64,000 nucleotides of DNA, from positions 253,099 through 317,098 of the forward strand of contig JAUJOD010000003.1 in NCBI GenBank assembly GCA_030447865.1. The letters run 5' to 3'. Source of the DNA: Nocardioidaceae bacterium. Its GTDB lineage: Bacteria; Actinomycetota; Actinomycetes; Propionibacteriales; Nocardioidaceae. The notes under the pieces are model-generated. The model saw only the letters and a program-made list of their open reading frames with translations, was not told the origin of the DNA and ran no database searches. Both the position numbers and the translations under genes were made by a program. Positions 59,607 to 64,000 of this stretch are shown one piece after another (position 1 is the first letter of the stretch; each line of letters begins with the position of its first letter).

Positions 59607-60525
59607 ATCGGCGTAGGAGCAGGTAACCGCCGACAGCGACAAGCGTCAGCAGCGTGCCCAGCGGAAGCGCCAAGCCGAGGCCGTGGCTCAACGCGCGCAC
59701 GAACTCGACCAGGGCGTCCCAACCGGACTTCAGCCCGGCGATGAAGCCACCGGCTCGGTCCTCGTCCGCCGGCGGCGGAGGGTCGGAGGTCTGGCGCACG
59801 GTGACCGTGATCGTCGACATCGTGGTCAGGTCTGCCAGCGCACGCTGCTGCGCCTGGAGCGCCTCGAGGTCCGCCTGGCGCTGCGACAGCTCGTTCTCGA
59901 GCGCGATGATGTCGCCGAGCTTCGTTGCCGCCGAGAAGAGCCGCCGCAGCTGGGCGATGGAGTCCTCCGCGCTGCGCACCCGGGAGTTGATGTCGGCCAC
60001 CTCTGCGGTCACATCCTCAACCGAAGTCTCCAAGGTGTAGCGGACCCCGAGGTCGGCGATCTTGGTGACGGTGGCATCGAACTCGTCGACGGGCACCCGC
60101 AGCACCAGGCGGGAATGCACCGCTTGGCCCTGGCGGTTTGTCGAGGTGTCCTCACTTTCGATCTCGCCCTGTGCCACCACCACGACGTCGGAGACCTGTT
60201 GCAGCACCTCGTCGACGTTGTCCGCCTCGAGCCTGATCGCGGCAGTCTTGATCTGCGCCTGCGGCGTTACGTCGGTGAGGTCGGTTGACTGCCGGCGCTT
60301 GTCTTCGCCCGCACCTGTCGCGAACTGCGCAGCGCCTTCCAGTTCGTCGGGACCAGGTTGCTGGCCGCGGGCGGCAACGCCGCCGGCGGCGGGCACGTCG
60401 GCATCCAGGTTGGAGCCGGCGGACTCATCGCCGGTGCCGGAGCAGCCGGCAATGACAAGCAAGGCGAATGCCGCGAGCAGCGCTGCGGCGACTCGCCGGC
60501 GCAGGAACGTGTGGAAGTAGGCCAT
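59572..60525 (-). CDS. DUF4349 lipoprotein
   Basis: A 317-residue membrane-anchored protein with a lipobox (LLVIAGC, Cys28), a Gly/Asp-rich linker, a folded domain ([40 protein letters not shown]) and a long coiled-coil helix near 175-235 ([20 protein letters not shown]). The C-terminal membrane segment ([20 protein letters not shown]) sits just before a basic tail. This is the DUF4349 family, with no established function. Convergent with hemE. It has the same divergent relationship to hemY on its other side. Confidence 0.85.
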   Translation of the reverse strand: MAYFHTFLRRRVAAALLAAFALLVIAGCSGTGDESAGSNLDADVPAAGGVAARGQQPGPDELEGAAQFATGAGEDKRRQSTDLTDVTPQAQIKTAAIRLEADNVDEVLQQVSDVVVVAQGEIESEDTSTNRQGQAVHSRLVLRVPVDEFDATVTKIADLGVRYTLETSVEDVTAEVADINSRVRSAEDSIAQLRRLFSAATKLGDIIALENELSQRQADLEALQAQQRALADLTTMSTITVTVRQTSDPPPPADEDRAGGFIAGLKSGWDALVEFVRALSHGLGLALPLGTLLTLVAVGGYLLLRRFTPRLRPRANE

Positions 60526-60792
60526 GCAACTGTGACGCAGGATGCCGGGGCCCCGGTTTCCGTTGAGACCAAACGGTTACCTTTCCGGCGCTCACCGCGC
60601 CGCGCTCGCGTCGCCGCGGCGCGCAAGCCGCGCGGCGCTCGCCTCAGCGGCTCAACAGGCAAGCGCGCCGGGGCTGCCCACGATTCGGCGCGTTCTGCAG
60701 GCGATTCGACCGGTTAACCCCTGCGTAGTGCGCCAGACCGCGACCGCGGCTGCCTACGACAGTCGCTGAGGTGGGTTTGCGAGAGTAGGGGC
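60526..60792. other. GC-rich divergent promoter region before the hemY-type gene
   Basis: About 270 bases between the DUF4349 gene and the heme oxidase gene. It contains dense CGCG/GCGC repeats around 60590-60690 that could form hairpins in the lipoprotein leader. No open frame with protein-like composition is visible. GAGAGT lies six bases before the downstream ATG. Confidence 0.4.
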
Positions 60793-62229
60793 ATGCCAGC
60801 TGACGCGCAGCGCCCGAACGTCGTCGTGGTCGGGGGCGGCATCGCCGGGCTGGCGGCTGCGCATGCGCTGGTCACGAGCCGTGCCGACATCGCCGTCACG
60901 GTGCTCGAGGGCAACGCCGACGTCGGGGGGAAGCTGCGGCTCGGTGCGATCGCCGGGCAGCCGGTCGACCTCGGCGCGGAGGCGATGCTCAACCGGCGAC
61001 CCGAGGGTACGGCGCTCGCCCGCGCCGTTGGGTTGGAGGCGGCAATCGTGCATCCGCGCGCCACGTCGGCGGGGGTGTGGACCCGTGGGTCGGTGCGGCC
61101 GCTGCCGCCGACCGTAATGGGGATCCCGGCCGACGTCTCCGCCCCCGCCCTCGGCAGCCTGCTGAGCCCAGCCGGCCGGGCGCGGGCGCAGCTGGACAGG
61201 TGGCTGCCGTCGCGGGGCGTCGAGGACGACGTCGGCGTCGGGCGGTTGGTGGCCCGCCGGCTCGGCAGGCAGGTGCGCGACCGGCTGGTTGACCCGATGC
61301 TCGGCGGGGTGTACGCCGGGCGCTCCGACGAGATCTCACTGCAGGCCGCGCTGCCGCAGGTCGCGGCCCACCTGCGCGCCGGTTCGGGCCTGCTGGCTGC
61401 GGCGAGCAGGGTGCTGGCCCGGTCAGACGAGTCCCCAGGGCAAGACCCGCTGCCTGTCTTCGCCGGGATCGACGGGGGAGTGGGCAGACTGCCCGCCGCG
61501 GTGGCGGGTGACGCCGTACGACGAGGGGCGGTCGTGCGGTGCTCGACGATGGTCCGCGGACTGGAGCGGACTCCGTCAGGGTGGCGTCTCGTCGTCGGCC
61601 CGGCAGCACGGCCGGAGGAGGTGAGTGCCGACGCGGTGATCGTCGCCACACCGGCGCTCGCCGCCGCACGGCTGCTGCGGAGCGCAGCGCCGCACGCGGC
61701 TCACGAGCTGGGCGGCATCGAGTACGCATCGGTCGCTGTCGTCACGTTGGCGATGCGGGCTGCCGACGTCTCGGTCGAGCTACCGGGGTCGGGCTTCCTC
61801 GTGCCCGCGGTCGACGGACGAGCCATCAAAGCGGCGACGTACTCGTCGCGCAAGTGGGGGTGGCTTCAGGACGACCTGGTCGTCATCCGCTGCTCTATCG
61901 GGCGGCACCGCGACGAGGCCGCGCTTCAGCACAGCGACGCCGAGCTCGTGCAGGCAGCCGTGGCTGACCTGGGTGACGCGGTGGGACTGCGCGCGCCCCT
62001 ACTCGACGCCAACGTCACCCGGTGGGGTGGCGGTCTCCCGCAGTACGCCGTCGGGCATCTCGACCGGGTGCGGCGCATCCGCGAGTCAGTGGCCGCCGTA
62101 CCGGGCCTGGACGTTTGCGGGGCAGCCTTTGCCGGCGTCGGCATACCAGCGGTGATCGCCACCGGCACTCAGGCGGCAGCCCGCGTGCTCGAGCAGCTGC
62201 GCGAGCCGAGACAATGGCGACATGAGTGA
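60793..62229 (+). CDS. Protoporphyrinogen/coproporphyrinogen oxidase (HemY/CgoX-type)
   Basis: The 478-residue FAD enzyme begins [20 protein letters not shown] (FAD-binding Rossmann), and has [20 protein letters not shown] near residue 65. The C-terminal part includes [20 protein letters not shown] and [20 protein letters not shown]. With a ChdC-type gene overlapping downstream, the enzyme most likely oxidises coproporphyrinogen III to coproporphyrin III, as in other actinobacteria. HemE upstream supplies the substrate. The stop overlaps the next gene by eight bases. Confidence 0.92.
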   Translation: MPADAQRPNVVVVGGGIAGLAAAHALVTSRADIAVTVLEGNADVGGKLRLGAIAGQPVDLGAEAMLNRRPEGTALARAVGLEAAIVHPRATSAGVWTRGSVRPLPPTVMGIPADVSAPALGSLLSPAGRARAQLDRWLPSRGVEDDVGVGRLVARRLGRQVRDRLVDPMLGGVYAGRSDEISLQAALPQVAAHLRAGSGLLAAASRVLARSDESPGQDPLPVFAGIDGGVGRLPAAVAGDAVRRGAVVRCSTMVRGLERTPSGWRLVVGPAARPEEVSADAVIVATPALAAARLLRSAAPHAAHELGGIEYASVAVVTLAMRAADVSVELPGSGFLVPAVDGRAIKAATYSSRKWGWLQDDLVVIRCSIGRHRDEAALQHSDAELVQAAVADLGDAVGLRAPLLDANVTRWGGGLPQYAVGHLDRVRRIRESVAAVPGLDVCGAAFAGVGIPAVIATGTQAAARVLEQLREPRQWRHE

Positions 62230-62950
62230 AGCGCCCGCGGGGCCCGTCAAGCGGCCAGCACAGGGGAAGGCGGCCCGTGAGCTCAACGACGTCATCCGCT
62301 ACACGATGTGGTCGGTCTTCGAGCTCTCGGCGCCGGTCCAGGCCGACGACGACAGGTCTGCCCAGGCCGACGAGGTCGAGCGGCTGTTCGCCGATGTCGC
62401 CGACGAGGTGACCGTGCGCGGCTGCTATGACGTATCGGCGCTGCGGGCGGACGCGGACGTGCTGGTGTGGTGGCACTCACCGACGGCGGAGGCGCTCCAG
62501 GAGGCCTACAACCGCTTGCGTCGTACGGCGTTCGGCGCGCGGCTCGTTCCCGTGTGGTCGCAGATGGGGCTGCACCGTCCCGCGGAGTTCAACAAAAGCC
62601 ACGTCCCGGCGTTCCTCGCCGAGGAGGAGCCGCGCGACTTCGTCTGCGTCTACCCGTTCGTGCGGTCCTACGAGTGGTACCTACTGGAGGACACCGAGCG
62701 GCGGGCCATGCTGGCCGAGCACGGCCGACTTGCGCGCGGCTTTCCCGACGTACGGGCCAACACCGTCGCGTCGTTCGCGCTGGGCGACTACGAATGGATC
62801 CTGGCGTTCGAGGCTGACGAGCTGCACCGGATAGTCGATCTCATGCGCCAGCTGCGCGCAAGCAAGGCGCGGATGCACGTCCGCGAGGAGGTGCCGTTCT
62901 ACACCGGTCGGCGCCGGAGCGTGAAGGAGCTGCTCACCGGCCTCCCGTGA
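62222..62950 (+). CDS. Coproheme decarboxylase / HemQ-type chlorite dismutase-fold protein
   Basis: A 242-residue protein with [18 protein letters not shown], the actinobacterial ChdC signature, and [20 protein letters not shown], whose His is the likely heme ligand. [20 protein letters not shown] and [18 protein letters not shown] are typical of the family. It converts coproheme III to protoheme using peroxide, the last step of the coproporphyrin-dependent pathway. The ATG at 62222 lies inside the hemY gene. No ferrochelatase gene is in the window. Confidence 0.93.
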   Translation: MSEAPAGPVKRPAQGKAARELNDVIRYTMWSVFELSAPVQADDDRSAQADEVERLFADVADEVTVRGCYDVSALRADADVLVWWHSPTAEALQEAYNRLRRTAFGARLVPVWSQMGLHRPAEFNKSHVPAFLAEEEPRDFVCVYPFVRSYEWYLLEDTERRAMLAEHGRLARGFPDVRANTVASFALGDYEWILAFEADELHRIVDLMRQLRASKARMHVREEVPFYTGRRRSVKELLTGLP

Positions 62951-62979
62951 TCGCACGTTTGCGGCCGAGAACGGCATCG

Positions 62980-63372
62980 CTACGGCTCAAGGGGGCCTGG
63001 ATCGGCTGGGACGTCAACGGCGTGCTCCCGCAGCACTTCCAGTGGCACGATCCTGAGCACCGCCTCGTTGGTGCAGGCCAGCACGACAGGCGCTGCTACG
63101 CCGTCGTTGTAGGCGCGAGCCCAGTTCACGGCGGTCACGCACCAGCGGTCGCCCGGCACGAGCCCGGGGAAGCGGTACTGATGTCGCGGTGTCGAGAGGT
63201 CGTTACCGATGCTGCGCTGGTGGTCGAGAAACTCGGCGGTGACAACAGCGCAGATCGTGTGGCTCCCGAGGTCCTCGGGGGCGGTGCTGCAGGAGCCGTC
63301 GCGGAAGAACCCAGTCAGGGGTTCTGTGCCACACGGTTGCAGCTCGCCACCCAGGACATTGCGCTCTGTCAC
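62980..63372 (-). CDS. DUF2237 family protein
   Basis: A 130-residue soluble protein with NVLGGELQPCGTEPLTGFFR, DGSCSTAPEDLGSHTICAVV and GLVPGDRWCVTAVNWARAYN, the DUF2237 hallmarks. Conserved Cys residues may bind metal. No function is known; the family is common in bacteria of many phyla. Convergent with the ChdC gene. The N-terminus starts at an ATG with no clear ribosome site. Confidence 0.85.
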   Translation of the reverse strand: MTERNVLGGELQPCGTEPLTGFFRDGSCSTAPEDLGSHTICAVVTAEFLDHQRSIGNDLSTPRHQYRFPGLVPGDRWCVTAVNWARAYNDGVAAPVVLACTNEAVLRIVPLEVLREHAVDVPADPGPLEP

Positions 63373-63508
63373 CCGCCCAGCCTGTCAGACTGCCTCGAAT
63401 GACACATTCCCCATTCGGCTGGCTCACTCCTTGATCGCTCACCAGACGTGTGGATCAAGGGGGAGACGAGGCTCGGCCTTGTCGGTGGTCTGCTCTATTG
63501 TCGTATGC

Positions 63509-63688
63509 ATGTTCGACATCGACTTCACCGCTCTGGACGCGGATGCCACGTTGGCAACAGCGGGCAGTGCGCGTGCGGTGGCCGAGCGGGCCGAGGTGGT
63601 GGTGCTGCAGGCCGCGGCGAACGGCGCGGCAGCGCGGTGCGGCGTGACGGCGCGGCATGACGGCGCGCTACTCGACGGCGCGCCGTAG
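63509..63688 (+). pseudogene. DUF222/HNH endonuclease N-terminal remnant
   Basis: Sixty codons read MFDIDFTALDADATLATAGS, ARAVAERAEVVVLQAA and then a non-homologous tail ending at 63686-63688. The pattern matches the start of DUF222-type HNH endonuclease family (13E12-repeat-like) proteins, usually about 400 residues. The rest is absent, so this is a decapitated copy. Such genes are highly multiplied and often broken in actinobacteria. A promoter-like TATTGT lies 10 bases before the ATG. Confidence 0.5.
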
Positions 63689-63689
63689 C

Positions 63690-64000
63690 TCACCGGCTCG
63701 GGCCGCTGATAGGCGCCGTACGCGGCTGAGACCGCAGGAACGGCTCGAAGTCATCTTCGCCGAGCATTTGCCCGTCAGCATCTAGGGCTATTGCCCTGAC
63801 CGTGGATGTCTTCGGCGGTAGCTCGGCCAGGAAGTACCCGAACGGCTCACCGATTCGAGCCTCTTCCAGGGCTTCGCTGTCAATTACTCGGATGAGCTCG
63901 GCGCGTGTGCTGTGCGACGAGCCGCCTCGTGTGTATCTCAGCTCGACTGCTCTGACCTCAGGGGAGGTGGCGCCGTAGACTTCAAGGGAGGCTGCGGCGT
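63690..64000 (-). CDS. Unrecognised protein, C-terminal part (runs off the right edge)
   Basis: The visible 103 codons end at a TGA (63690-63692). Protein-like sequence (SLEVYGATSPEVRAVELRYT, RAELIRVIDSEALEEARIGE, PFGYFLAELPPKTSTVRAIA, DADGQMLGEDDFEPFLR) suggests a beta-rich domain, perhaps an Ig-like or carboxypeptidase-regulatory-like fold in an exported protein. The N-terminus is outside the window, so neither a signal nor the family can be established. Confidence 0.6.
   Translation of the reverse strand, partial: AAASLEVYGATSPEVRAVELRYTRGGSSHSTRAELIRVIDSEALEEARIGEPFGYFLAELPPKTSTVRAIALDADGQMLGEDDFEPFLRSQPRTAPISGPSR

Noticed and set aside
60590-60690. GC-rich repeats as a possible structured RNA or riboswitch
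   Set aside because: They are simple GCGC/CGCG runs, with no conserved riboswitch-like helices visible.
1-64000. CRISPR arrays and tRNA or rRNA genes
   Set aside because: No regularly spaced repeats and no cloverleaf or rRNA-like segments were found by reading.

Overview
The window is high-GC DNA with short intergenic gaps, abundant GTG starts and several apparently leaderless genes. It comes from an actinomycete. Marker content fits this: heme genes of the coproporphyrin route (hemE, a hemY/cgoX-type oxidase, a chdC/hemQ-type decarboxylase), DUF3000 next to an RNase D, an Lsr2-like domain, DUF2237, DUF4349 and a DUF222-type remnant. I suspect a relative of Nocardioides/Propionibacteriales, but that is a guess from gene style only.

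Layout. 1-6.1 kb: a defence-like island. A minus-strand set of four overlapping genes encodes a restriction-type reader domain, DUF6361, a phospholipase-D-like protein and a SNF2-type helicase cut by the window edge. Two uncharacterised plus-strand genes follow. 6.2-7.5 kb: a frameshifted membrane protein and a truncated sensor kinase. 7.5-11.5 kb: an ABC importer operon with an amidohydrolase. 11.6-13.9 kb: toxin-antitoxin (TA) modules (orphan MazE-like antitoxin, HicAB-like, two VapBC). 14-19.7 kb: a stand-alone LigD-type polymerase domain, a decayed sigma-factor locus, YceI, a third VapBC and an ERCC4-Lsr2 fusion nuclease. 19.9-28.6 kb: recC-recB-recD operon. 28.6-30.8 kb: a VapC remnant, an AbrB-type VapBC, a phosphatase and a deleted SWIM/SNF2 helicase. 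30.8-44.9 kb: C45 acyltransferase-like protein, Y-family polymerase, two TY-Chap-like chaperones, cytosine deaminase, SprT-like protein, VOC protein, M20 amidohydrolase, Rieske oxidoreductase, large FAD/Fe-S dehydrogenase and an antiporter-zinc finger pseudogene. 44.9-51 kb: an LVIVD secreted protein, then an ECF sigma/anti-sigma pair surrounded by secreted-protein genes. 51-56.5 kb: PPK2, HrpA-type helicase, aldo/keto reductase. 56.6-63.4 kb: RNase D, DUF3000 and heme genes. Right edge: a DUF222 remnant and the end of an unrecognised gene.

The most interesting readings are these. (1) An ECF sigma factor appears to control its own operon and three flanking secreted-protein genes. All four promoters share GAACG-N16-CGTAT, and one target gene is broken by an IS630-family element. 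(2) The four-gene reader/DUF6361/PLD/helicase operon is a candidate anti-phage or DNA-restriction system. (3) Five TA modules, and several other genes, have a -10 hexamer 6-7 nt before the start codon, implying leaderless mRNAs. In three of the TA modules an inverted repeat lies at or over the promoter or start codon.

Several genes carry single-base frameshifts (near 6616, 15108, 15895, 46960, 47770 and 47943). Real decay and assembly error cannot be told apart here.
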